Shown here: in pieces, positions 25,749 to 35,138 of the stretch
How positions within the stretch are numbered: position 1 is the stretch's first letter
Layout of the letters: every line of letters starts with the position of its first letter
Origin: Saccharicrinis sp963675435
GTDB taxonomy: Bacteria; Bacteroidota; Bacteroidia; Bacteroidales; Marinilabiliaceae
Assembly: GCA_963675435.1 (NCBI GenBank)
Contig: OY776216.1
Location: forward strand, 4,650,001-4,714,000
Direction of reading: 5' to 3'
DNA: 64,000 nucleotides
Program-made: the position numbers and the translations under genes
Notes under the pieces: generated by a model
Seen by the model: only the letters and a program-made list of their open reading frames with translations
Told to the model about the DNA's origin: nothing
The model's database searches: none

Positions 25749-27011
25749 CTAAAGAGGTTTATATCCTAAAGAAGATATCAATTCTTTCACTTTAGTCACA
25801 TCAATATCATCCCCTTCCAACATCACTGATTTATCAGCTAAATTAACTTCAGCCTTATCTATAAAACTTAATTTTTCAAGATTTGTTTCAACGTTGGTTT
25901 TACAATGATTACAAGTCATACCATCTACTTTAATTGTCTCAGTTTTCATCATTTTATAATTTATTTTTGTTTCATTAGATTTTTTCGATTTTATAAATCG
26001 TTGTACGTACCCATTTAAAATTAATATTGCCAAAAGAATTCCTGAAGCAACTTGCCACCAACTAATGCCATTATTATGTTGATGATGCAAGTGTTCGTTA
26101 GCTATTTGAGTAAACCATTCAATTGGTAAAACATAATCTATAATTGAACCAAATAACAAGGCACCCCCTATTATTGTTCCTAAATAGCTGAATAAACTTT
26201 TCTTTCCCAACACCTTACCAATCATTGTTATTGTTGCAGCATTGGTTGCGGGACCAGCCATTAACAATACAAAGGCAGCTCCTGGACTAATACCTTTCAA
26301 AATTAAAATAGCAGCCAATGGGATTGTACCTGTGGCACATATATACAATGGAATGGAAACCACTAAAATCATTAACATTTGCATCAATGGAGATAAATTT
26401 AGTAACTCAAAAAAATCATCCGGAACCAAGGCTGAAATTATAGCAGCAAGCACCAAACCTATCACCAACCATTTTGATATATCCTGAATAAACGCTACAA
26501 ATCCGTAATTAAAAACATCAAAAATTTTCTGTTTCAAGCTTTTCTTTTCACCTTTATATTGCTCTTTATTTACTTCAACAGGTTCTGATGCTGTAATTTT
26601 ACTGGTTATTACACCGCCGGTAATTCCTGTAATTAATGCAGCTAAAGGTCTGATAATGGCAAAAGGTAAACCTAGCAACGAAAATGTAGCCAAAATGGAA
26701 TCAACTCCGGTTTGTGGTGTAGAAATTAAAAATGAGACGGTCCCTCCTTTTGATGCTCCATTTCTATATAAAGCAGTTCCTGTTGGTATTACACCACACG
26801 AACATAAAGGTAGAGGCACTCCGAATAAAGATGCAGATACTGAAGATTTAAAAGAGCTTCTACTAAAATAACGCTCAATCTGATTGCGGGGCATAAAAGC
26901 ATAGAGCAATCCTGCAAAAAAGAATCCTAACAATAAATAGGGAGACATCTCTCCTAAAATTGTTACAAAATCTGTAAAAAACGAAACTATAAAATCTTTA
27001 ACTTCCATCAT
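25749..27011 (-). CDS. SO_0444-like metal efflux permease with C-terminal HMA domain
   Basis: The protein has 420 residues. Its first about 330 residues form a DUF318/ArsP-type permease with eight or more helices and two related halves. Landmarks are SLFGVPLPLCSCGVIPTGTA and the mirrored CATGTIPLAAILILKG. A heavy-metal-associated domain follows (VDGMTCNHC, Cys367 and Cys370). Relatives are annotated as Cu/Zn efflux transporters of the SO_0444 family; the metal cannot be fixed from sequence. The HMA domain probably delivers or senses the ion on the cytoplasmic side. The AraC-type regulator encoded just upstream carries a matching HMA-like domain. Confidence 0.88.
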   Translation of the reverse strand: MMEVKDFIVSFFTDFVTILGEMSPYLLLGFFFAGLLYAFMPRNQIERYFSRSSFKSSVSASLFGVPLPLCSCGVIPTGTALYRNGASKGGTVSFLISTPQTGVDSILATFSLLGLPFAIIRPLAALITGITGGVITSKITASEPVEVNKEQYKGEKKSLKQKIFDVFNYGFVAFIQDISKWLVIGLVLAAIISALVPDDFFELLNLSPLMQMLMILVVSIPLYICATGTIPLAAILILKGISPGAAFVLLMAGPATNAATITMIGKVLGKKSLFSYLGTIIGGALLFGSIIDYVLPIEWFTQIANEHLHHQHNNGISWWQVASGILLAILILNGYVQRFIKSKKSNETKINYKMMKTETIKVDGMTCNHCKTNVETNLEKLSFIDKAEVNLADKSVMLEGDDIDVTKVKELISSLGYKPL

Positions 27012-27100
27012 AAATGTATTTACTATACAAAGTTGAAAAGTTTACATTAGATAGGTGTTACATCATTATTGAAAAAAGTTATAACATTTTGGAAATTATA

Positions 27101-27670
27101 TCATACCTCATCCAATGGCTTACGCTGATTTTCTTTTATTTTTTTAAATTGAGAGGGTGTTAATCCGGTATTCTTTTTAAACTGATTCGACAAATACTGG
27201 ACACTGCTATAGCCTAATTTAAAGGCAATTTCTTTTAAACTCAATTCATCATAAACCAAAAGTTCTTTTACTTTTTCAAGTTTCTGATTTATGATGTATT
27301 TTTCAATTGTAACACCTACTACTGATGAGAATAATTTACTTAAATATGAATAATCACATCCAAGTTCAGAAGCTAAAAAATCTGAACTATTATTCGTATC
27401 TGGTATTTCAACCCCATAATGGATATTCTGAATAATCAAGGTTTTAATCTTATCTATAATCTGACTTTTTTTGTCATCAATTAGCTCAAAACCATTTTCA
27501 ACTAACAGTTTTTTAATCTGTTTTAAAGTAACATCATCAAGGTCTTCTTTTAACTTAACCAACCCCAACTCTATATGCTCAATATTAAGACCAATCTTTT
27601 CAAATTCATCATCTATTACTTTAATACACCGGTTACAAACCATATTTTTGATATGCAGTTCTGATCCCAT
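27101..27670 (-). CDS. AraC-family regulator with N-terminal HMA-like metal domain
   Basis: The protein has about 189 residues. The first 65 residues resemble a heavy-metal-associated fold with Cys12-x2-Cys15 (NMVCNRC). Residues from about 85 on are an AraC DNA-binding domain with two helix-turn-helix motifs (CDYSYLSKLFSSVVG, LKEIAFKLGYSSVQYLSNQF). The simplest reading is a metal-responsive activator of the downstream permease gene, 89 bases away on the same strand. I chose the ATG at 27670 over a TTG at 27679. Use of an HMA fold as the sensor of an AraC protein is the notable point. Confidence 0.85.
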   Translation of the reverse strand: MGSELHIKNMVCNRCIKVIDDEFEKIGLNIEHIELGLVKLKEDLDDVTLKQIKKLLVENGFELIDDKKSQIIDKIKTLIIQNIHYGVEIPDTNNSSDFLASELGCDYSYLSKLFSSVVGVTIEKYIINQKLEKVKELLVYDELSLKEIAFKLGYSSVQYLSNQFKKNTGLTPSQFKKIKENQRKPLDEV

Positions 27671-27715
27671 TTTCTCCAATTATAAAACAGTTAAACATGT
27701 TTTCAAATGGTGAAT

Positions 27716-29506
27716 TTAATTTGAAAGTTTAAAAAATCGAACAGATTGCCTTAAATTTTCTGCCTGTGAACTCATTTCTTCTGCTGTAGCCGCTAATTCC
27801 TCACTTGCAGAAGCATTTTGCTGTGTTACTCCATTTAATTGCTGAATAGCATTATTAACCTGCATAGCTCCGTTACTTTGCTCTTTACTACTATCTGCAA
27901 TTTCCTGAACCAATTGCGAGGTTTGCCCAATTTTTGGGATGGTTATTTCCATGGCTTCCTCAGCTTCTTTAGATAATGTAAAACTAGCTTGCGTTAATCC
28001 GACTATTTCATCAGCTGCATTTTTACTGACTTCCGCCAATTTTCTCACTTCCTGAGCTACTACAGCAAAACCTTTACCATGCTCTCCTGCTCTTGCTGCC
28101 TCAACAGAAGCATTTAAAGCCAGGATGTTTGTTTGAACCGCTATTGCATTGATCACATTAATCTTTTCCGCTATTGCCTGATTCGCACCTAGTGCTTTAT
28201 GTACTTTATCTGCAACTAGCGATATGGTTGAATTTGCTTCTTTTGAAACTTCTTCTGTTTGATGCGCATTTGAGGTATTGTTTTCAATATTAGATGTTAT
28301 TTCTTCCATTGTCGATGATATCTCTTCAAGGGAACTGGCCTGCGAGTTTGCCCCTTCAGATATTTGCTCCGAAGTACCACTCATTTGATTGGATGCACTT
28401 ACAAAATTGTCCACACTCTCAATAACTTCTGAAATAATCGTTTGTAATTTTGCAGACATATCATGAACAGATTTCAAAATACCTTTATCAGTCGCTTCTT
28501 CTGTTGTAATAGTACTCAGATCTCCATGAGCTATTTTATCTGCTATTTCAGCTACTTTGGCAGGCTCTCCTCCTAGAATTGCATACACATTTCTTATAAT
28601 AAATATGCCCAAAGATGTAGAAATAGCTAATCCAGAAAAAATTATTAACACTAATATATAGATTGCATTACTTATAGATTGATCCGTAGATACCTTAATC
28701 AGCTCTATAATTTTATTTACAGAAGGTTCTACTTTATGAACAGCATTTCTAAGATCTCCCATTAAACCTTCATTTTCGGATCTTCCAATTTTTTTATCCT
28801 CTATTGTGACCCGATGAAAAGTGTTCTGATAATTTTCAACCAACATAACCATATTAGATTTGTCTGATCTTGAAATACTATAATTATTCTTGAGAAGAAC
28901 AAAAAATTTACTTATCTCATCATCAAACTTTTGGATATATTTTGGATCCATCCTTAATAAATAATCTTTTTCATGTTTTCGTAAAGTCAATAAACTAACA
29001 TGCAAAGGATCACTTGCATTAGTCTGAACCATAATATTATCCACTTCATGAATGGCATTACGCATTTCACCTATATACCCCCAATCTTTAAAACCTTTGT
29101 TTCTAATCTTTTGAGAAACCCTAAAAAATTCACTCTCATATAATTTTTTGTGAGATTTTATTGAATCAAGCTCTGTTTGAATCTGAGGATTCTGAATTAA
29201 TTCATTAGATTTTAATTCCTGAATTAAACTATCTAATGATGATGTATTTTTTCGAAAAGAATTTAAGTACTTACTATCTCCTTCCGCAAAATACTTGGGA
29301 TTAATCACATCTCTTACTAAAAAATCTTTTTCATTTTTTCGGAGTTTTAAAACATTGATTTCTACTTCTAGAGCCTTATCATGTATTTCTCCAAGATTAT
29401 TCACCTTGTGTAAATATTTAAATGCAAAAATACCGGTAACTAATAAAACAACTAAAGTAATTGTTAAAAGCAAATATAATTTCTGCTTGACTGATAATGA
29501 AGCCAT
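27716..29506 (-). CDS. methyl-accepting chemotaxis protein
   Basis: The protein has 596 residues. A transmembrane helix (about 11-29) precedes a mostly helical periplasmic sensor of about 250 residues. A second helix (about 283-308), a HAMP region and a long cytoplasmic coiled coil follow. The highly conserved hairpin tip NAIAVQTNILALNASVEAAR is intact. It should pass signals to CheA/CheW, but no che gene is in this window. It is transcribed towards the AraC gene, 45 bases away, and could precede it in the same operon. The ligand is unknown. Confidence 0.92.
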   Translation of the reverse strand: MASLSVKQKLYLLLTITLVVLLVTGIFAFKYLHKVNNLGEIHDKALEVEINVLKLRKNEKDFLVRDVINPKYFAEGDSKYLNSFRKNTSSLDSLIQELKSNELIQNPQIQTELDSIKSHKKLYESEFFRVSQKIRNKGFKDWGYIGEMRNAIHEVDNIMVQTNASDPLHVSLLTLRKHEKDYLLRMDPKYIQKFDDEISKFFVLLKNNYSISRSDKSNMVMLVENYQNTFHRVTIEDKKIGRSENEGLMGDLRNAVHKVEPSVNKIIELIKVSTDQSISNAIYILVLIIFSGLAISTSLGIFIIRNVYAILGGEPAKVAEIADKIAHGDLSTITTEEATDKGILKSVHDMSAKLQTIISEVIESVDNFVSASNQMSGTSEQISEGANSQASSLEEISSTMEEITSNIENNTSNAHQTEEVSKEANSTISLVADKVHKALGANQAIAEKINVINAIAVQTNILALNASVEAARAGEHGKGFAVVAQEVRKLAEVSKNAADEIVGLTQASFTLSKEAEEAMEITIPKIGQTSQLVQEIADSSKEQSNGAMQVNNAIQQLNGVTQQNASASEELAATAEEMSSQAENLRQSVRFFKLSN

Positions 29507-29872
29507 AAGGTTGTATAATTTATATTACACCACCATAACGGTAGGATAAGCATAGTTGTTACAAAATTGGTCTCTTTTTGCAATATTTTAACTTTAATTA
29601 ATCTAAATAAGCAAACATTCGACTACACAATTGTAATCTTTCAAGAAGTTATCCTACTTTTTTGTAGGATCCCATAAAAAGATTCCCCATTTAAGTTCTG
29701 ATTTAAGGACTCTTATAAATTATGGCATATTTATTATTGACTGACAAAATAGAAAAGGAATGATCCCTTTTACTAATGATTAAACCCATATAACGATTAC
29801 AAAATCATTGATACTAAAGAAAGAATAGCAATTTTATATCGCTTACTATGCATCAACTAAAATATATAAAAA
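29507..29872. other. divergent intergenic region between chemoreceptor and molybdate cluster
   Basis: No gene is present. The hairpin ATCCTAC-TTTTTT-GTAGGAT lies at 29651-29670 and another GTAGGAT at 29542-29548, so the chemoreceptor upstream region carries three copies of one 7-mer. The part next to 29873 probably contains the molybdate-cluster promoter. Confidence 0.5.
29651..29670. repeat. 7-bp inverted repeat with T6 loop
   Basis: ATCCTAC (29651-29657) and GTAGGAT (29664-29670) flank TTTTTT. It lies 145 bases upstream of the chemoreceptor start and 200 bases upstream of molbindin. It may be an operator or a hairpin. Confidence 0.45.
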
Positions 29873-30085
29873 ATGAAACTTAGCGCTAGAAACCAATTAA
29901 AAGGGGTAATTAAAGCTATTGAGGATGGCTTAATCACTTCAAAAGTAATTATAGATCTGGGTGGAGGCAATGAAATTATTTCAATAATCTCTAAGCAATC
30001 TATTAAAGAGCTCGACTTAAAACCTGGGAAAGAAGCTTATGCCATAATTAAATCAACCGAAGTATTGGTTGGTATTGATGATTAA
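29873..30085 (+). CDS. molbindin (Mop/TOBE molybdate-binding protein)
   Basis: The 70-residue protein is one Mop/TOBE domain (MKLSARNQLKGVIKAIEDG through VLVGIDD). Such molbindins bind molybdate or tungstate oxyanions as oligomers and buffer them in the cytoplasm. SARNQLKGxV is the usual opening. It is the first gene of a molybdate cluster, followed 37 bases later by the ModE-like regulator. Confidence 0.9.
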   Translation: MKLSARNQLKGVIKAIEDGLITSKVIIDLGGGNEIISIISKQSIKELDLKPGKEAYAIIKSTEVLVGIDD

Positions 30086-30122
30086 AGAATAGAGTTGTTC
30101 ACAAAACAGATGACAATTATTA

Positions 30123-30455
30123 ATGACTGAAGTTGAACTACATATACACGTTAATAAAGACGGTAAATTATTAGTAACACCGGAGAGAATAAATCTGCTT
30201 AGGTTAATTGAAGAAACAGGAAGTCTGCTTACTGCTTCAAAACAAGTTGGAGTTTCCTACAACAAAGCCTGGAAGATGATTGACGCAATGAACTCAATTT
30301 CCAGTAGTCCTGTAGTTTCTAAGCAACGAGGCGGAAATGGAGGTGGTGGTGCTGTAGTTACTGATTTTGGTCGTTTAATTTTAGAAGAATATGCCATTAT
30401 GGAAAAAGTAGTTAGCAAGTTCACACAAAAATTTAACGCCGAAATAAACATGTAG
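30123..30455 (+). CDS. ModE-like winged-helix regulator without Mop domains
   Basis: The protein has 110 residues and contains only the LysR-like winged-helix domain of ModE: ERINLLRLIEETGSLLTASK, then VSYNKAWKMIDAMN and a glycine-rich wing (RGGNGGGGAVVT). E. coli ModE has two extra Mop domains that sense molybdate. Here the adjacent separate molbindin may supply that function, which is inference. It probably controls the cluster, and a large inverted repeat upstream of the porin gene is a candidate site. Confidence 0.85.
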   Translation: MTEVELHIHVNKDGKLLVTPERINLLRLIEETGSLLTASKQVGVSYNKAWKMIDAMNSISSSPVVSKQRGGNGGGGAVVTDFGRLILEEYAIMEKVVSKFTQKFNAEINM

Positions 30456-30506
30456 CTTTTTTTTATTAATCGATATCTTTTTTTAGATATCCAAAATCGT
30501 AATAAA

Positions 30507-30995
30507 ATGGACGACATTATTATTAAACCAATAGGAATAATTCATACACCCCACAAGGAAATAAAGAATATGCCAATCCAGCCAATTGCAGCAGGTGACG
30601 CTAAAGGATATATTGAATTATTGCCTGAATATACTGAAGGATTAAAGGACCTGGAAGGTTTTTCACATATTACCTTATTATATCATTTTCACAAAGTGAA
30701 AGGATATGAACTTCAAGTAGTTCCTTTTATGGATTCTGAAAAAAGAGGCATTTTTTCATGTAAAGCACCTAAACGTCCCAATGCCATAGGAACATCAACT
30801 GTTAAGCTATTAAGTATTGAAAAAAACATACTTCATATTGAGCAAGTTGATATGCTGGATGGTACGCCTTTAATTGATATCAAGCCCTTCTTTCCAAAAT
30901 ATGATAATCGAGAAAATGTAACCATAGGATGGCTCGAAAAAAGCAAAGATTTACCTATTAAAAAAATGAGAGCCGATGAACGGTTTAAAAATTAA
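30507..30995 (+). CDS. TrmO/TsaA-family protein in the molybdate cluster (paralogue 2)
   Basis: The protein has 162 residues and one TrmO domain. It contains KPIGIIHTPH, GFSHITLLYHFHK, the conserved RPNAIGTS and LDGTPLIDIKPFF. The known activity of the family is SAM-dependent N6-methylation of t6A37 in tRNA. Its position between the ModE-like gene (51 bases upstream) and the porin-modABC genes suggests a role tied to molybdenum or its cofactor instead. The other paralogue at 10950-11438 differs at the RPN motif. Which of the two, if either, is the housekeeping TrmO cannot be decided from this window. Confidence 0.85.
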   Translation: MDDIIIKPIGIIHTPHKEIKNMPIQPIAAGDAKGYIELLPEYTEGLKDLEGFSHITLLYHFHKVKGYELQVVPFMDSEKRGIFSCKAPKRPNAIGTSTVKLLSIEKNILHIEQVDMLDGTPLIDIKPFFPKYDNRENVTIGWLEKSKDLPIKKMRADERFKN

Positions 30996-31030
30996 TACGA
31001 GAAAATAATTACCACCTATTTCATAAATAA

Positions 31031-31107
31031 ATGGTTTATAACCCTAAATCTCAATTATATAATTGTTCGGAAAATGATAACATAATTAAGAAAAGGCTAT
31101 AAACCAT
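31031..31107. promoter_or_regulatory. spaced inverted repeat and palindrome upstream of the porin gene
   Basis: ATGGTTTATA (31031-31040) and TATAAACCAT (31098-31107) are a perfect 10-bp inverted repeat 57 bp apart. The perfect palindrome CAATTATATAATTG (31052-31065) lies between them. The location before the porin-modABC genes makes an operator for the ModE-like protein plausible, but no ModE consensus is matched. Confidence 0.45.
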
Positions 31108-31147
31108 CAGAATCATAATACAAATTAATTGTACTAATAACAAAAGT

Positions 31148-32344
31148 ATGAAAAAATCGATTACGTTAAGAACTTTTATAATCTGTTTGATTTTTGCCTT
31201 AGCTAAATCATATGGATTAAATGGTCAAAATGGAGAAAAACAATCCACAGTAAAAACTCCTTTCTTAGATTTTAATAAAGATAAGGTACTTAAACCTTTT
31301 CTGGCAGTTGAAACATGGGCTACTTATAGTATGGGAGAAAAAAAAGGTGAAACCCAATATGCCGACAGAGGAGACATTTCTATTCGGAGATTACGTTTTG
31401 GAGCAACTGGATCTCCTTACTCGTGGTTACAATACCATTTTCAAATGAATGTGGATCGCCTCGGACAAGATCCATATGCCTCAACCAAAGGTTCATATAG
31501 TGGAGTAAGTATTTGGGATGCTTATTTAACAGCTAAACTTATTAAAAATAGTGATCTGTTATATTTACATGCCGGATATTACTGGGCAGCCATAAGCCGC
31601 GAATACAATACTTCATGCTGGTCACAAGCTACATTCGACAGAACTAGAGCCAATTGGTTTATGCGTAGATTTATTTCTGGAAGAGGTAATGGTTGCGAAA
31701 ATGGTTTTGGTTTTGGAGGATTAAAAAACTATAACAATTTTGGTTTTAGTTATCGCATTGGCACATTTGAACCTGCTGCATACGCAAGTAGTAAATACGC
31801 CAGCAGATTATATACAGGTCATGTTTTATTTTCTTTTGGTGATCCTGAGCAAACCAAATATAAATTCAGATTGTCAGGTAACCAATGGCGTAAACGCAAA
31901 GGAGTAACCCTTGGCTTTGGAGGTTCAACCCAGTCTGATGGTCAGCTTTCGGAAACCCTGTATTTTGATTCCTCTTTAGCTTTTGGAACTGATTTGATAA
32001 TTAATTTGAATGGACTGCGTATTGATGGTGAATACTACAAATTTAAACGTACAGCATCAGGTCTTAATGATTTTGATGGAACTCAATGGCACATAAAAGC
32101 AAGTTATAATTTTATTGCAAGTAATAAATACCTAGAGCCGGTTATTGCCTATGACAAATACGAAGGTGAAGGCGAACAAGCTCTATACAATTATATTGGC
32201 GATGATAAAACACTGGATATTGGTATAAACTGGTATTTAAATAAAGATAAAGTGAAATTAGCTTTACACTATGTTGTTCAGGATGGATCTGTATCATCAA
32301 AAGTTGGTGATTATTTCGGTTTGGCTTTTCAAATCAGGTTATAA
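31148..32344 (+). CDS. outer-membrane porin-like protein of the molybdate cluster
   Basis: The protein has 398 residues. A signal peptide (about residues 1-26, ending near YGLNGQ) precedes a beta-barrel rich in alternating aromatic segments (LRFGATGSPYSWLQYHFQMN, LYLHAGYYWAA) and a terminal strand ending FGLAFQIRL. It resembles the OprO/OprP or DcaP-like porins. It probably lets molybdate cross the outer membrane, inferred from its place 40 bases before modA. In its family, porin specificity is not readable from sequence. Confidence 0.75.
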   Translation: MKKSITLRTFIICLIFALAKSYGLNGQNGEKQSTVKTPFLDFNKDKVLKPFLAVETWATYSMGEKKGETQYADRGDISIRRLRFGATGSPYSWLQYHFQMNVDRLGQDPYASTKGSYSGVSIWDAYLTAKLIKNSDLLYLHAGYYWAAISREYNTSCWSQATFDRTRANWFMRRFISGRGNGCENGFGFGGLKNYNNFGFSYRIGTFEPAAYASSKYASRLYTGHVLFSFGDPEQTKYKFRLSGNQWRKRKGVTLGFGGSTQSDGQLSETLYFDSSLAFGTDLIINLNGLRIDGEYYKFKRTASGLNDFDGTQWHIKASYNFIASNKYLEPVIAYDKYEGEGEQALYNYIGDDKTLDIGINWYLNKDKVKLALHYVVQDGSVSSKVGDYFGLAFQIRL

Positions 32345-32384
32345 ACTTATTCATGCATATAAATAACATTAAAAAAATAGACTT

Positions 32385-33167
32385 ATGAAATCAAAATATA
32401 TTGTAATCTTCATTACTACAGTTATTTGTCTCTCAATAGTATCTTGTTCAAATAGTAATCAAACAAAAACAGAAAGTAAAACAAAATCCATAATGGTATT
32501 TTCAGCTGCCAGTTTAACTGATGTTTTAAATGAAATTGTTGATTCTTTTGAAGTTAAATATGCTGTTAAAGTAAAAACCAACATGGCATCAAGTGGTACT
32601 CTAGCGCGTCAGATTGAACAAGGAGGCAAACCTGACATTTATATTTCAGCCAGTAAAAAATGGGCAAACTATGTAGATAGTCTGGGATATATTCAACAGG
32701 GTTTTAAATCAACAATTGCCAAGAATCACCTTGTTTTAATTGCACCGCAGAGCTCTAACATTCAAGCTATTTCAATTGACAGTACATTAGACTTTATTTC
32801 ATTACTAGGAAAAGATCGTTTATCCATTGGTGATCCTGCCCATGTTCCTGCAGGAAGATATGCTAAACAATCTCTTGATTATTATGGCTTGTATACAAAA
32901 CTTGATGGAAAAATACTTCCGGCAAAAGATGTTCGTTCTGCGCTTATGGTTGTTGAAATGGAAGAAGCTCCGATGGGAATAGTGTATAAAACCGATGCAT
33001 TAAAATCAACTAAAGTAAAGATATTAAATGCTTTTCCTGAAAAGTCGCATAAACCCATCATCTATGTTTCGGGTGTAATTAATAATAATCAAATTGCAAA
33101 AGAATTCTATAAATACCTCCTGGCAGACGAAACAAAAGTTATATGGGAAAAATATGGTTTTAATTAA
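32385..33167 (+). CDS. modA: molybdate ABC transporter substrate-binding lipoprotein
   Basis: The protein has 260 residues. A lipoprotein signal ends in LSIVSC (Cys21). Classic ModA motifs follow: FSAASLTDVLNEI, MASSGTLARQIEQG (oxyanion-binding serines), DIYISASKKW and GDPAHVPAGRYAKQSL. It captures molybdate or tungstate in the periplasm and passes it to ModB. modB starts 157 bases downstream, across a stretch without a clear terminator. Confidence 0.93.
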   Translation: MKSKYIVIFITTVICLSIVSCSNSNQTKTESKTKSIMVFSAASLTDVLNEIVDSFEVKYAVKVKTNMASSGTLARQIEQGGKPDIYISASKKWANYVDSLGYIQQGFKSTIAKNHLVLIAPQSSNIQAISIDSTLDFISLLGKDRLSIGDPAHVPAGRYAKQSLDYYGLYTKLDGKILPAKDVRSALMVVEMEEAPMGIVYKTDALKSTKVKILNAFPEKSHKPIIYVSGVINNNQIAKEFYKYLLADETKVIWEKYGFN

Positions 33168-33324
33168 CTATAAAGACAAATATGTTGTTCTATCGATATA
33201 TCACAAAGATTAACTCCTGATAATAAACCCCAATTATCGGCAAACAAAAAAATTAACTTTAAAGATATCCCGATATGATCAACATGGATTAGTTATCAAC
33301 TTGGGTTTAACATAAAATTAAACA

Positions 33325-34029
33325 ATGACAGAACTATTTAGCTTTAACGATGCAGAATTACAAGCCATATTTTTATCTATAAAGGTAGCGGTATATTGTT
33401 CGCTTATAAGTCTGCCATTAGCATTATGGGTAGGTTATAAAATGGCTCGATATAACTTTTATGGAAAGTCTGTAATTGAAAGTATTATTCATTTACCCTT
33501 AGTAATGCCTCCGGTAACTACAGGCTATTTATTACTATTGCTTTTAGGCTCCAAAAGTTTAATTGGTCAATGGTTAATGGATCGTTTTGATATAAAGCTT
33601 TCATTTTCCTTTCAAGCAGCAGTTATAGCTTCAGTTTTTGTTTCATTTCCTTTAATAGTTCGTTCTGTTCGAACAGCTATGGAAATGGTTGATACCGGTC
33701 TTGAAGAGGCTTCCAGGATGCTTGGAGCCTGCAAAATAAAAACCTTTTTTAAAATTACCGTTCCTTTGGCTCTACCTGGAATTATTTCAGGAACTATACT
33801 TGCTTTTGCCCGATCATTAGGAGAGTTTGGTGCGACAATTACTTTTGCTGGAAATATTGAAGGTGAAACCCAAACGCTTCCTCTGGCTATTTACGCCTAT
33901 ATGCAAGTCCCCGGAAAAGAAGATCCTACTTTACGACTCGTAATTGTTTCAATAGTTATTTCATTTGTTGCCATGACGCTTTCGGAATGGTATATTAAAA
34001 AGATTAAAAATGACAGAGGTCAATATTAA
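33325..34029 (+). CDS. modB: molybdate ABC transporter permease
   Basis: The protein has 234 residues and five to six transmembrane helices. The EAA loop, which couples to the ATPase, reads EEASRMLGACKIKTFFKITV. HLPLVMPPVTTGYLLL and RSLGEFGATITFAGN are ModB signatures. The 3' end overlaps modC by 20 bases, indicating tight coupling. Confidence 0.94.
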   Translation: MTELFSFNDAELQAIFLSIKVAVYCSLISLPLALWVGYKMARYNFYGKSVIESIIHLPLVMPPVTTGYLLLLLLGSKSLIGQWLMDRFDIKLSFSFQAAVIASVFVSFPLIVRSVRTAMEMVDTGLEEASRMLGACKIKTFFKITVPLALPGIISGTILAFARSLGEFGATITFAGNIEGETQTLPLAIYAYMQVPGKEDPTLRLVIVSIVISFVAMTLSEWYIKKIKNDRGQY

Positions 34030-35095
34030 ACTCCCTCGCAAAAATTTTGATGTAATCATTAGCGAAAGTTTTTCTAATGGTATAACAGGTATTTTTGGCC
34101 CCAGTGGATCAGGAAAAACCTCGTTGTTGCATTCAATTTCAGGTTTGGCTACTCCCGAAAGTGGTCGCATTACAATTGACGACAGAGTAGTTTTTGATTC
34201 AGAAAAGAAAATAAACATTCCTGTAAACAAGCGCAATATTGGTTATGTATTCCAGGAAGGAAGATTATTTCCGCATATGACAGTAGAAAAAAATCTGCTA
34301 TATGGACTCAAAAAAACAGCTCATAAAGAGGTAAGCTTTAATGAAGTAGTTGGACTACTTAATCTTGGCCATTTGTTAAAAAGTAAACCTGCTCAAATAT
34401 CAGGAGGAGAAAGACAAAGAACTGCACTAGGTCGCTCCTTGCTTTCTTCTCCTGAAATTTTGCTGTTAGATGAACCATTTTCTGCTGTTGACATGAGTCT
34501 TCGTAATCAAATATTACCCTTCATCATAAAAATACAACAAAAGGTGCAAATACCTATTTTAGTAGTTAGTCATGATTTACCTGATATACTTAAGCTTACG
34601 TCTACTTTATTTGTAATAAAAGGTGGAGCATGTTTGGGGCATGGCGAATATTATGACTTGCTAAAAGTAAAAGGGATATCTGATATTTTTGGAGCAGGTA
34701 CTATTGTCAATTCTATTGATATGACGGTTCTTAATACTAATCCCAATAGTGGCTTAACAATGCTTGGATGGAGGGATCATAAAGACAGCGAAGTGTTAAT
34801 TTCATGCGAAAAAAGTAAAACCAACTATAAAGAAGGTCAAAAGATTAAGATATTTATAAATGCCGATGACATTGCTCTTTCAACAGAAAAATCGAATACG
34901 ATATCCATACAAAACCAGGTTTATGGCTCTATCAGCGAAATCATTAGCAAAGGATCTACCCTACTTTGTATTATAGATGCTGGATTTAAACTTGTAGTAG
35001 AAATTACAGCTGAATCTCAGCGAAGAATGGGTATTTATAAAGGAAGTAACATTTGGTGTTTATTTAAATCTGTGGCCATAGATGTAGCTGGATAA
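34010..35095 (+). CDS. modC: molybdate ABC transporter ATP-binding protein
   Basis: The protein has 361 residues. Walker A is GPSGSGKTS (30-38), the signature is ISGGERQR and Walker B is EILLLDEPFSAVD. The C-terminal third carries a TOBE/Mop domain (ISIQNQVYGSISEIISKGST) that in ModC can bind the oxyanion for feedback. It overlaps modB and ends the operon. A hairpin terminator follows 43 bases later. Confidence 0.94.
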   Translation: MTEVNIKLPRKNFDVIISESFSNGITGIFGPSGSGKTSLLHSISGLATPESGRITIDDRVVFDSEKKINIPVNKRNIGYVFQEGRLFPHMTVEKNLLYGLKKTAHKEVSFNEVVGLLNLGHLLKSKPAQISGGERQRTALGRSLLSSPEILLLDEPFSAVDMSLRNQILPFIIKIQQKVQIPILVVSHDLPDILKLTSTLFVIKGGACLGHGEYYDLLKVKGISDIFGAGTIVNSIDMTVLNTNPNSGLTMLGWRDHKDSEVLISCEKSKTNYKEGQKIKIFINADDIALSTEKSNTISIQNQVYGSISEIISKGSTLLCIIDAGFKLVVEITAESQRRMGIYKGSNIWCLFKSVAIDVAG

Positions 35096-35138
35096 AACAA
35101 AAAAACAACTTATCCAATCCACAATAAATTCTTCATCA

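Noticed and set aside
29787..29850. ModE box upstream of molbindin (ATATAACGAT and TTTATATCGCT)
   Set aside because: The two half-sites are in the same orientation and too far apart to form the inverted ModE site, so I do not call it.
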